From Prevotella sp. (GTDB taxonomy: Bacteria > Bacteroidota > Bacteroidia > Bacteroidales > Bacteroidaceae), in the NCBI GenBank assembly GCA_017548275.1, contig JAFZAH010000040.1, positions 1-64,000 on the forward strand: a DNA stretch of 64,000 nt. The letters run 5' to 3'. Below, piece after piece: positions 55,455 through 63,657 of this stretch. The first letter of the stretch is position 1. Each line of letters starts with the position of its first letter. Under the pieces are notes generated by a model. That model made no database searches. It was given only the letters and a program-made list of their open reading frames with translations, and was not told where the DNA came from. The position numbers and the translations under genes were made by a program.

Positions 55455-56584
55455 TATTCTCCCCTGTCACATTGATTGCAAGCGGCGTAACGTTAATCTC
55501 ATCGTTGCTGACACCCTTCCTCAACACGTTATACCGACGTCCCAAAAAGGAAGATGTGACAGACCCGCCATCAGAATCTCCCATCACGCTCATCATCACT
55601 TCGCACGGCAACGCGCGGCAGTTGGACGAGCATCTTCCTCTTTACCTCACCCAAGACCATCCGGCGGGTTATGAGGTAATTGTGGTAGGCGAGAAAAACG
55701 ACTCGGAAACGGAAGATATACTGAAACGATACAGCGGTCACCCTCATCTATATACTACATTCATCCCCGAGACGTCGAGGTATATGAGCCACAAAAAACT
55801 GGCCATCACTCTTGGGATGAAGGCAGCAAGAAATGAGTGGGTGGTTATTACCGACCCTTCATGCAAACCCAATACGAAACATTGGTTGCAAAGTATGTCC
55901 GCATATTTCACGCCCTCGACCAATCTTGTCTTAGGATACACCAATTATGGTTCGTCGGCACCTGATTACTATCGTTTCGAGCATCTCTACACCGCGCTCT
56001 ATATCTTCCGTGAGGCGCATAAAAGAAAAGCATATCGCACCAACTGTTACAATGTGGCCATCAGGAAGAGCGTTTTCCTTGACGGTAATGGTTTTCAGGG
56101 CAACCTGAAATACACCATCAGCGAATATGACTATCTGGTCAACAAATTCTCAGACCGTCACACGGCATTGTGCCTTGATGAAGAGGGGTGGATGACGGAG
56201 GACACGCCATCGATAAAACAATGGCAAAACAAACATATCTACCTGAAAGAGACCGTTAACCATTTGCGTCGTACCCGTTTGCATTTCCTGCGCTATCGTA
56301 TCGACCAGATTGCCATGTATGTGAATTACGCACTGATAGCAGGATTAGCAACATATGGTGTTATCACCCACCAATGGGTAACATGTGCCATAGCCGCCCT
56401 GTCAATGGTTGTCACACTTAGTCTTCGCGTGATGATAGGGAAACGTGCGATGCAGGCTTATCACCAACCCATCAGTTCTTGGAAGATCATCCCATTTGAA
56501 CTGAGCATGTTTTGGCGTAATGCCCGCAACAGAATCAGGTATGAGAACGCCGACAAATATGACTTTATTAGTCACAAAGTATGA
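55451..56584 (+). CDS. Membrane-associated family 2 glycosyltransferase
   Basis: The start at ATG 55451 overlaps the lysA stop. The 377-residue protein has an N-terminal membrane helix, a GT2 Rossmann domain (P-I-T-L-I-I-T-S-H-G-N-A near 45-56) and two hydrophobic segments near 285-330. At the expected D-x-D metal site the sequence reads T-D-P-S-C, so the second Asp is replaced. The general base region (E-E-G-W-M-T-E-D-T-P) is present. It may act on a lipid-linked sugar; the acceptor is unknown. Confidence 0.82.
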   Translation: MIFSPVTLIASGVTLISSLLTPFLNTLYRRPKKEDVTDPPSESPITLIITSHGNARQLDEHLPLYLTQDHPAGYEVIVVGEKNDSETEDILKRYSGHPHLYTTFIPETSRYMSHKKLAITLGMKAARNEWVVITDPSCKPNTKHWLQSMSAYFTPSTNLVLGYTNYGSSAPDYYRFEHLYTALYIFREAHKRKAYRTNCYNVAIRKSVFLDGNGFQGNLKYTISEYDYLVNKFSDRHTALCLDEEGWMTEDTPSIKQWQNKHIYLKETVNHLRRTRLHFLRYRIDQIAMYVNYALIAGLATYGVITHQWVTCAIAALSMVVTLSLRVMIGKRAMQAYHQPISSWKIIPFELSMFWRNARNRIRYENADKYDFISHKV

Positions 56585-56593
56585 CAAATATCC

Positions 56594-57853
56594 ATGTATG
56601 CCATGAAAGTGCTACACTATATACCATCACTGAACAGCACAGACCCTACCGTCGTCGCACTGTTGAATACTGTCATGGAACAGGCCAAGTCGAATAGGGT
56701 TTATGTCGCCACTTTGACCGCAGCGAAACTGTCTAATCCATTGCGCGGTGTGGTGATATACCGACTTCGCAAACGTGAAAACCGGTTTGTCAATCTCGTT
56801 TCCTTGCAAAGTAGATTTTTGCAGGTTCTTTATTCTGTGATGCCTGACATAGTACATGTACATGGCTGCTGGAGTTATGTCGGTTCGAAAATATGCATTT
56901 GGTCGAAAAACAGGAATTTTGATGTTATCATCTCTCCACATGAACAACTCAACCAAGATGTTATTAACGACAAATTTTGGAGTAAACGGTTACCTGCTAT
57001 CCTCTTTTATCAGCGCAAGCAAATAAAACGTGCCTCGGCCCTCTTTTCCAACTCAAATAAAGAGACAAAATCATTAAAAAAACTGGGATGGAACCGTCGT
57101 ATTGAAATGCCTCTCATCACTGAAGAAATAGCTATGGATGCGATTCCTGCCTCTGAACGAGAGTCGGAAGGTCTATATACGTTGTATCAGAAGGTGACAG
57201 ACAGCACCTATTATCAAAAGATGCATGAACACGAGAAGGCCGCTTTTAGCGCTTTACTCCATACAGGTCTTGCTGAAGACGATGAGACACGATTACTCAA
57301 TGCCCAATCGATACTGAACTTACGCAATTTGAACTTGGCATCATGGAGAAGAATCTTTCTGTTGGCAACAGACCAGGATGTGTTGCAGATCGTAGAGACG
57401 GGTATCACACGAATGCAATTGAGTGTACCTAACATTCATACAGCATCCATCGCCCGTTATGGTTCAAAAAATGACACCGCCACCACGCCATTGTCGAGCC
57501 GCCAACTTTTCACATCGAGTAAGAAATCACAGAAACAATTATCAACCATCAACAATAAGGACTTCAGGGCTATCTACGTTATGTTGGAAAATATAAAAGC
57601 CTTGATTCGTTCAGGTCGTCTTCGCGTACGTCATCTATGCGACTATTATTCGTTAATCCGACATATTGACATTGACGAGGATACATTGTTGAAATCGATG
57701 AAATCAGTCGGCGATGACCGTTTCATGGGTCGCATACATCAAGTATTGCAAGAAATGCTGTATTTAGAACCTGGTTTTATGCCCGTAGCCGCTATTGACG
57801 ACCGTGGCACAGAAAAAATCCGTAAAAAAATAACACATTTTCTATCACTATGA
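56594..57853 (+). CDS. GT4-like N-terminal domain protein with unusual C-terminal half
   Basis: The 419-residue protein starts like a family 4 glycosyltransferase (M-K-V-L-H-Y-I-P-S-L, D-I-V-H-V-H-G-C-W, I-I-S-P-H-E-Q-L). The frame allows ATG 56594 or 56603. The donor-binding C-terminal Rossmann domain (with its E-x-F-x-x-x-x-x-E motif) is missing; instead the last 230 residues are helical, charged and rich in Ser/Thr. Activity as a glycosyltransferase is therefore doubtful. Its stop overlaps the fbp start by four bases, and it may work with the upstream GT2. Confidence 0.6.
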   Translation: MYAMKVLHYIPSLNSTDPTVVALLNTVMEQAKSNRVYVATLTAAKLSNPLRGVVIYRLRKRENRFVNLVSLQSRFLQVLYSVMPDIVHVHGCWSYVGSKICIWSKNRNFDVIISPHEQLNQDVINDKFWSKRLPAILFYQRKQIKRASALFSNSNKETKSLKKLGWNRRIEMPLITEEIAMDAIPASERESEGLYTLYQKVTDSTYYQKMHEHEKAAFSALLHTGLAEDDETRLLNAQSILNLRNLNLASWRRIFLLATDQDVLQIVETGITRMQLSVPNIHTASIARYGSKNDTATTPLSSRQLFTSSKKSQKQLSTINNKDFRAIYVMLENIKALIRSGRLRVRHLCDYYSLIRHIDIDEDTLLKSMKSVGDDRFMGRIHQVLQEMLYLEPGFMPVAAIDDRGTEKIRKKITHFLSL

Positions 57854-59853
57854 AAAAACATTATAATTTAGAGAAAGACCTTCATTATCTGCAACTTCTG
57901 TCCCAAAGTTTCCCTAATGTGGCAGAAGCAAGCACTGAGATCATCAACCTGCAGGCTATCCTTAACCTTCCTAAAGGCACTGAGCATTTCCTGGCTGACC
58001 TGCATGGAGAGAATGAAGCCTTTCAACACGTAATTAAAAATGCGTCAGGCAACATCAAACGAAAGGTTAACGAACTGTTTGGCAACGAGATGCGCGAATC
58101 GGAAAAGCGCGAACTCTGTACTCTGATATACTATCCCGAACAAAAACTGGAACTGATAAAATCAAGCGAAGAAGACATTGATGACTGGTATCGAATCACC
58201 ATCCACCAATTGGTTCGTATATGTCGCGATGTGTCAAGTAAATATACCCGTTCGAAGGTGCGTAAATCTCTTCCTGATGATTTCAGTTATATTATTCAGG
58301 AACTACTTCATGAACGCACCGACGATGCCAATAAAACCGCCTACGTGAGTGCCATCATTGAGACCATCATCACTACAGGTCGAGCCGATGATTTCATCCA
58401 TGCCATTGCCAATGTGATACACCGTCTGGCCATCGACCAGTTGCATATTCTCGGCGACATCTTTGACCGTGGTCCAGGTGCCCATCTCATCATGGACACC
58501 ATGGAGAACTATCACAGTTGGGATATCCAATGGGGCAACCACGATATTTTATGGATGGGAGCATGCGCAGGCAATGAGGCATGTATCTGTAATGTGGTTC
58601 GTTTGTCGCTTCGCTATAACAACATGGCCACATTGGAAGAAGGATATGGTATCAACCTTATTCCATTGGCTACCTTTGCCATGGATGCTTATCAGGACGA
58701 CCCTTGTCAGGGGTTTATCCCTAAGGATTTAAGCGGTGAAACGATGGACGAGAAAACCCTTCGTCTGACTGCCCAAATGCACAAAGCCATCTCTATTCTG
58801 CAATTTAAGATTGAGTCAGCCATCATCAGCCGACACCCCGAATGGCAAATGGACGACCGTCTGTTGCTGAACCACATAGACTATGAAAAAGGAACCATCA
58901 CGATTGACGGAGAGACTTATACATTGACAAGTTGCTATTTCCCGACCATCGACCCTGCAAATCCTTTTGAGTTAACAGCCGAAGAAAAGTTACTTATCGG
59001 CAAATTACGACACAGTTTCAAAATCAGCGAAAAACTGAACCGCCATATCCGCACCTTGTTGGCTCACGGTTGTATGTATGCTGTAGTCAACAATAATCTG
59101 CTGTTTCACGCCTCTGTCCCATTGAATGCTGACGGAAGTCTGAAAGAAGTGGAACTGCCTGATGGCAAGAAATACAAGGGATTGGAACTGATGCACAACA
59201 CAGGTATGGTTATCCGTTCCGCTTTTCAGAGTGACACAGATCCCCTCTATCGGGAGAACGCACGTGATTATTTCCTTTACCTTTGGAGCGGCAAAAACTC
59301 TCCCTTGTTTGATAAATCAAAAATGGCCACATTCGAACGCTATTTCCTGACAGACAAGAAAACCCATAAAGAAGAGAAAGGCTATTACTATCAATTACGT
59401 GACAACGCAGAGGTGTGCGATGCCATCTTGGACGCTTTCCATGTGGAAGAACCCAACCGACATATCATCAACGGTCATGTGCCTGTGCACGTTAAAACAG
59501 GTGAGAACCCCATCAAGGCCAGTGGTAAATTGATGGTTATAGACGGCGGATTCTCACAGGCGTATCATCATGAGACTGGCATCGCAGGCTACACTCTAGT
59601 ATATCATAGCCGTGGTTTCCAACTTGTTCAGCATGAGCCGTTTACAAGTTCTAAAGACGCTATTCTCCGGGGAACAGACATCAAGAGCACAGAGCAAATC
59701 GTTGAGATGTCATCGCATCGTATGTTGGTGGCCGACACCGACAAGGGTAAAGAGATTCGGCGTCAAATAGCAGACCTGGAAGAACTGCTATATGCTTACC
59801 GTCACGGATTCATCAAAGAACAAGACAGAAAATTGATTATTGGGAAAGACTAA
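57850..59853 (+). CDS. fbp: Class III fructose-1,6-bisphosphatase
   Basis: This gluconeogenic enzyme belongs to the calcineurin-like metallophosphatase type used by Firmicutes and Bacteroidetes. The 667-residue protein has F-L-A-D-L-H-G-E near residue 42, L-G-D-I-F-D-R-G-P-G-A-H near 202, W-D-I-Q-W-G-N-H-D near 225 and N-G-H-V-P-V near 540, which are the metal-binding motifs. Normal length. It is the last gene of the plus-strand run. Confidence 0.96.
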   Translation: MKKHYNLEKDLHYLQLLSQSFPNVAEASTEIINLQAILNLPKGTEHFLADLHGENEAFQHVIKNASGNIKRKVNELFGNEMRESEKRELCTLIYYPEQKLELIKSSEEDIDDWYRITIHQLVRICRDVSSKYTRSKVRKSLPDDFSYIIQELLHERTDDANKTAYVSAIIETIITTGRADDFIHAIANVIHRLAIDQLHILGDIFDRGPGAHLIMDTMENYHSWDIQWGNHDILWMGACAGNEACICNVVRLSLRYNNMATLEEGYGINLIPLATFAMDAYQDDPCQGFIPKDLSGETMDEKTLRLTAQMHKAISILQFKIESAIISRHPEWQMDDRLLLNHIDYEKGTITIDGETYTLTSCYFPTIDPANPFELTAEEKLLIGKLRHSFKISEKLNRHIRTLLAHGCMYAVVNNNLLFHASVPLNADGSLKEVELPDGKKYKGLELMHNTGMVIRSAFQSDTDPLYRENARDYFLYLWSGKNSPLFDKSKMATFERYFLTDKKTHKEEKGYYYQLRDNAEVCDAILDAFHVEEPNRHIINGHVPVHVKTGENPIKASGKLMVIDGGFSQAYHHETGIAGYTLVYHSRGFQLVQHEPFTSSKDAILRGTDIKSTEQIVEMSSHRMLVADTDKGKEIRRQIADLEELLYAYRHGFIKEQDRKLIIGKD

Positions 59854-60012
59854 ATTATGTACATACAACAGTTAATACAATTTTCATTATAAAAGTAGTT
59901 ATTATCATCTACTGACTTGGATACTATTAACACTTATACTCAAATCAATATACTTTTTGACACCAAATAGTATTTTTTTTGTTTTTTTCTTCTTCATATA
60001 AAAGAAAAATTG

Positions 60013-60020
60013 TATATTTG
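60013..60020 (+). promoter_or_regulatory. -7 box before the candidate structured RNA
   Basis: TATATTTG matches TAnnTTTG. The -33 position falls in a T-rich stretch without an exact TTTG. Transcription is expected from about 60026. Confidence 0.5.
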
Positions 60021-60025
60021 CAGCG

Positions 60026-60250
60026 TACATTAGATTGTACATCTATTATATTTGCTCAAATCGTCTTCCGAATCAGCACCTCGCAAAACGAGTTAACCGG
60101 GCAAAGAAATCTCCATTGGAGCACGCGCATAAGCGTAGGCTTCAACCATAGGAGATTTGGGTCGTGCTGAACCTGGAAGACGTATGGCGACAGTCTGCGC
60201 TTCCTTTTGTGCCGAAGGTTAGTGCAAGACTACCAATAAGACTAACCTTT
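60026..60250 (+). ncRNA. Candidate structured RNA with pseudoknot, about 225 nt
   Basis: The sequence supports many long helices. TAGAT/ATCTA forms a 5' hairpin (60031-60045). CGTCTTCC (60062-60069) pairs with GGAAGACG (60175-60182), and TCAGCAC (60073-60079) with GTGCTGA (60164-60170). Inside are a CTCG/CGAG hairpin (60080-60092), AAATCTCC (60107-60114) with GGAGATTT (60151-60158), TTGGAGC with GCTTCAA and an ACGC/GCGT hairpin. TTTGCTC (60051-60057) can pair with GGGCAAA (60099-60105), crossing the outer helix as a pseudoknot. AAGGTTAGT (60215-60223) with ACTAACCTT (60241-60249) closes the 3' end. It does not match RNase P, tmRNA, SRP RNA or a riboswitch I know. A 6S-like or Bacteroidales-specific RNA, or a long leader of the downstream genes, remains possible. 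Confidence 0.65.
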
Positions 60251-60286
60251 ATATGCGAGCGAATATGGCCCAACAATTATTGTTTT

Positions 60287-60319
60287 AAATGAATAAATCC
60301 TCAATTCCCACCATTTGAG
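60287..60319 (+). other. Hairpin between the candidate RNA and the membrane protein gene
   Basis: ATCCTCAA and TTGAGGAT form an 8-bp stem with a ten-base loop, about 100 bases before the next ATG. No clean T-run follows. It may be a partial terminator or a leader element. The remaining part of this 560-base gap shows nothing else. Confidence 0.35.
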
Positions 60320-60413
60320 GATCATCCTTTGATTTGCCACGATTTATACATCAGCAAAGCATCGCACCACTTCATAATTATTTGATAATCAATAACTATT
60401 AAAAACATAAACA

Positions 60414-61463
60414 ATGAAAAATGTGAATTTAAAAACTTGGGGTTCTTTTATCGCCTTTCTAATCTTAGCAGGAATAAGTTGCTGGGCGACAGAACATTCT
60501 TTCCACCTTTTGATTAAGTGGATGCCTGAAGCATTTGTGTGGGGGCTTACCATTGCCTTTTTCATCCTTGCCTCTTATGGTACAAAATTGATCGTAGATG
60601 CGCTCAACAAAGATAACTGGATGGAGCATCGCAGGAGAACATTTTGGATTGGAGTGGTCTTGGTCACAATCTTTTGGTTCTTTATGAGTATGCCGACTAA
60701 TACTCATACGTTCTTTTATAACCACAATATTGGTAACAAAGTGCAAGAAGATTTAACCACAACCACAAATTATCTTAATCAAATCAAAGAGCGAACAGTT
60801 GTGGATTCCGCTTATTATACAGTTCATGCCAAAGTTCATGACAAGTTCAAAGATTTACGTGATGAATTTAACGGTATCGGTGGTAGTAGAAGAAAAGGTT
60901 ACGGTGAATATGTGAGTAAACTAATAGGTGAGATTAATGAGATTTTGGAGAGTGAACTACCCGGTAGTGGAATTAAATCCAATGATGCTGCTTGGTATTC
61001 CACCAGCCCAGTAGTATTGACCAATTATGAGAACCAAATGAACAGGGCACTTGAATCTATCAGAGACCAAAAATACAGAGTGTCACAAACGGCCTCAAAT
61101 GAAGCCAATGAAGATTTGCGTAAATTGCAAATTATGTCAGACACCATAAAGACCATGGTAGAGTTGGGCAGTATTCACGAAGATGTGATAACTCAGACCG
61201 ACGGTGTCATTTTAAGCGGTTATACTACCATCAAAGAGAATCAAAAATATGTAAAGTTTGACAATCTTACTGACAAGGATACTTACACTTCCGATAATTT
61301 GGAGACAAAGACGAAACGAATGCTTTCAGTAATTGATGTATGGGGCGATTTCTTTAAGGGGAAATATCCTATATCTTTCATTTTTTATATTTTACTATCC
61401 ATTTTGGTTGATGTTGCCGCATTTATGTTTTTTGATTTTACATTTAAAAGAAAAGATAATTAA
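60414..61463 (+). CDS. Four-helix membrane protein of unknown function
   Basis: The 349-residue protein has hydrophobic helices at about 8-26, 38-60, 76-92 and 322-341, with a 230-residue soluble region between the third and fourth. That region is helical and charged (N-Y-L-N-Q-I-K-E-R, N-E-A-N-E-D-L-R-K-L-Q-I-M) and by the likely topology faces the periplasm. No enzymatic motif is visible. It lies 14 bases upstream of the GTPase gene and is the first protein of a four-gene cluster. AT-rich codons (AAT, AAA, TTA) differ from the neighbouring metabolic genes. It could be a sensor or a membrane effector. Confidence 0.7.
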   Translation: MKNVNLKTWGSFIAFLILAGISCWATEHSFHLLIKWMPEAFVWGLTIAFFILASYGTKLIVDALNKDNWMEHRRRTFWIGVVLVTIFWFFMSMPTNTHTFFYNHNIGNKVQEDLTTTTNYLNQIKERTVVDSAYYTVHAKVHDKFKDLRDEFNGIGGSRRKGYGEYVSKLIGEINEILESELPGSGIKSNDAAWYSTSPVVLTNYENQMNRALESIRDQKYRVSQTASNEANEDLRKLQIMSDTIKTMVELGSIHEDVITQTDGVILSGYTTIKENQKYVKFDNLTDKDTYTSDNLETKTKRMLSVIDVWGDFFKGKYPISFIFYILLSILVDVAAFMFFDFTFKRKDN

Positions 61464-61477
61464 TAATAATTTGTATT

Positions 61478-62404
61478 ATGGAAATAAATCCTCAAATCAG
61501 CTCTTCCTTTAACAATAAAGAGGGCAACGAACAAAACGTGAATACCATCCCGGTCACCCCTAATATCCAATCAGACGAACAAGAATCAGCCACTCAGGGA
61601 CTTACACAAGAAGAGACTAAAGATCCGAATAAGATAGCAGTCACAATCGCAGACAACCAAAGCCCTATAGTGGTTTTGTTTGGTCCTCCTGCGTGTGGTA
61701 AGACGATGACCCTTATCCGCCTTACAAGATATTTGAAGAATAATGGGTATCTAGTCCTACCTGTTGAATCATTCAGACCTTCTACAGATATACATTATAA
61801 AAAAATGTGTAAGGGGTATAACGAAATGGTTAATAACAACGATGCAGCCAAAAGCACCGCCAATATTAGTTTTATGCTTGTTCGAGTTTTAGACGAGTAC
61901 GGCAAACCTATTTGCCAAATATTGGAGGCTCCCGGTGAATATTATTATAACCCATCTAAACCTCAAGAAAGTTTTCCTGTATATGTCAACAATATCAAGA
62001 ATGGTCCAAATAGGAAAATATGGTGTTACATGGTAGAACCAAACTGGAAGGATGCGTCGGACAGACTCGGTTATGTCGATAAGATTAATAACCTAAAGAC
62101 CAACATGCGCCCGTCAGACAAAGCCGTCTTTATCTTCAACAAAATAGACCTGACACCATATGTCATTTCCCCTGGTCAAATAAACGTAAAACAAGCCAGA
62201 AGAGAAATTGAGTCTTTATACCCAGGCATTTTTGCGAGATTCAGAGTAAGAGGTATATTTGGAACATCTGATAATTTTACATTTGTACCTTTCCATACTG
62301 GAGATTATTCTAAAACCATTGATGGGAATTACTCATTTCAACAAGGTCCAGATGAATATCCTAGAGCATTATGGAAGACCATTCTTAATTATGTGAGAGG
62401 TTAA
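61478..62404 (+). CDS. P-loop GTPase-like protein of a novel gene cluster
   Basis: The 308-residue soluble protein has a disordered polar N-terminus (about 1-60) and a G domain. G1/Walker A is G-P-P-A-C-G-K-T (69-76). A G3-like L-E-A-P-G-E occupies 149-154 in place of D-x-x-G, and G4 is N-K-I-D (221-224) after the strand K-A-V-F-I-F. S-F-R-P-S-T-D near 98-104 may be switch I. The N-K-x-D motif indicates GTP rather than ATP. It is close to no housekeeping GTPase I recognise, and resembles the GTPases placed at the centre of predicted conflict systems. It lies three bases before the coiled-coil gene. Confidence 0.75.
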   Translation: MEINPQISSSFNNKEGNEQNVNTIPVTPNIQSDEQESATQGLTQEETKDPNKIAVTIADNQSPIVVLFGPPACGKTMTLIRLTRYLKNNGYLVLPVESFRPSTDIHYKKMCKGYNEMVNNNDAAKSTANISFMLVRVLDEYGKPICQILEAPGEYYYNPSKPQESFPVYVNNIKNGPNRKIWCYMVEPNWKDASDRLGYVDKINNLKTNMRPSDKAVFIFNKIDLTPYVISPGQINVKQARREIESLYPGIFARFRVRGIFGTSDNFTFVPFHTGDYSKTIDGNYSFQQGPDEYPRALWKTILNYVRG

Positions 62405-62407
62405 ATT

Positions 62408-63634
62408 ATGAATATTGAATTTCTTATCCACGGAACATTGTCAGACGGACAGTCTTTTTGGAAAGAGACTGACTCTGACTATTGTTCGCTATTTTATGTT
62501 TCCAATCGACAAGAAAATGTTGTGATGGACATAGAGGTGTTAAAAAGGGGTGGTGGTGTTTGTACGTATTACAATTATCTTCGCTATAATAATATCTCCG
62601 CCTCTCATAGAGCCGGTTCTTACTTTGGTATGACTGTCAGAGTTGATGGTTCAATCTGCACTGATGTAAAAAGTATGTATGCTATTCTTGACACACTCTT
62701 TTACAAGATGGTTGTGGGGAGTTTGTTAGAACCTGATGGTAACGGGTTTGTCTACACCTTTGACAGTTTCAGCACCAAGAAGAACGTGCTTCTTAATATC
62801 CAGAATCAATTCATAAAAATGTTTGAAGCGACATTTATCTCAAATAATGATTTCAAAGATATTCCCAATTCATACAAAAAAGGAGATTCTGTCCGCCGGG
62901 TAAACATCAATGACATCAATAAAAGTATTGTTTCTGAGACTTTATCACAAGGGAATAAATTATGCGTGTCATCCGTCTATAAGACTGTTGCGGAAACAGA
63001 TGCAGATAAATGCGTTGAGAAAGCGAAAACAGATGCTAATGCACGAATCAAAGCCGCTGAGGAGAAGATGCAACGTGAAATAGAGAACACCAACAGGCGA
63101 GCACAATCTGAAATTGAAAAGCAGGTGTCCTCTATTCAAAAGCAAATGTCTGAAACAGAGAATTCTCGCAAAAACTTGAAGCAGAGAATCGAACGACTCA
63201 CTATTGAGTTGAAAGATGCAAAAGAATCGTTGAAGAAAAAAGAAGAAGAATGTAAACAATTAAGTCAAGATAAATTAAGTCGTGAAATCAGTGCACACAT
63301 TGTTGAAATCAAGCCATCACTTACCAAATGGTTAAGCCATGTGGAAGAACGCTCCACAAGCGGCCAAGCCCAGAAACCGGCTCTCAAAAGAAGCGGAAAT
63401 AAGACAGTTGAGATACCAAAATGGATTCATGTGCTTAACTGCGTTTTGCTTTTATTGATATTGGCTCTATTAATTTGGCCAACTCCAACCCAACAAATAC
63501 AACAGATAGATCCTCAACAATTAAAAGAAGTAATACAAGAAGTAAGAACCAATGAACAGCCCCAAGAAGGCATCGCCCCTATAGGGAAAGAAAAAAGGGG
63601 CATATTTAATAAATTTGCACATCCAAAACATTAA
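62408..63634 (+). CDS. Coiled-coil, tail-anchored partner of the GTPase
   Basis: In this 408-residue protein, residues 1-190 form a globular domain starting M-N-I-E-F-L-I-H-G-T-L-S-D-G-Q, with H-R-A-G-S-Y-F-G-M-T-V-R-V near 86-98. An H-G motif at the start and an R-x-G-x-Y-F strand later are reminiscent of the GAP1-N (GTPase-associated protein) domain, but this is a weak likeness. Residues about 195-295 are a coiled coil (heptads of E, K and Q), and one membrane helix lies at about 340-358. A 50-residue Q-rich tail follows. The protein could tether the GTPase to the inner membrane next to the four-helix protein. Confidence 0.65.
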   Translation: MNIEFLIHGTLSDGQSFWKETDSDYCSLFYVSNRQENVVMDIEVLKRGGGVCTYYNYLRYNNISASHRAGSYFGMTVRVDGSICTDVKSMYAILDTLFYKMVVGSLLEPDGNGFVYTFDSFSTKKNVLLNIQNQFIKMFEATFISNNDFKDIPNSYKKGDSVRRVNINDINKSIVSETLSQGNKLCVSSVYKTVAETDADKCVEKAKTDANARIKAAEEKMQREIENTNRRAQSEIEKQVSSIQKQMSETENSRKNLKQRIERLTIELKDAKESLKKKEEECKQLSQDKLSREISAHIVEIKPSLTKWLSHVEERSTSGQAQKPALKRSGNKTVEIPKWIHVLNCVLLLLILALLIWPTPTQQIQQIDPQQLKEVIQEVRTNEQPQEGIAPIGKEKRGIFNKFAHPKH

Positions 63635-63657
63635 CTAACCAAATAAAGTATAATAAT

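Noticed and set aside
56402-56587. Antisense frame in the GT2 gene
   Set aside because: Short, without signals, and opposite a well-supported gene.
60026-60250. RNase P RNA, tmRNA or SRP RNA
   Set aside because: The conserved cores (the RNase P GAGGAAAGTCC region, the tRNA-like ends of tmRNA, the SRP GGAAGCAGC loop) are absent. 6S RNA was not excluded.
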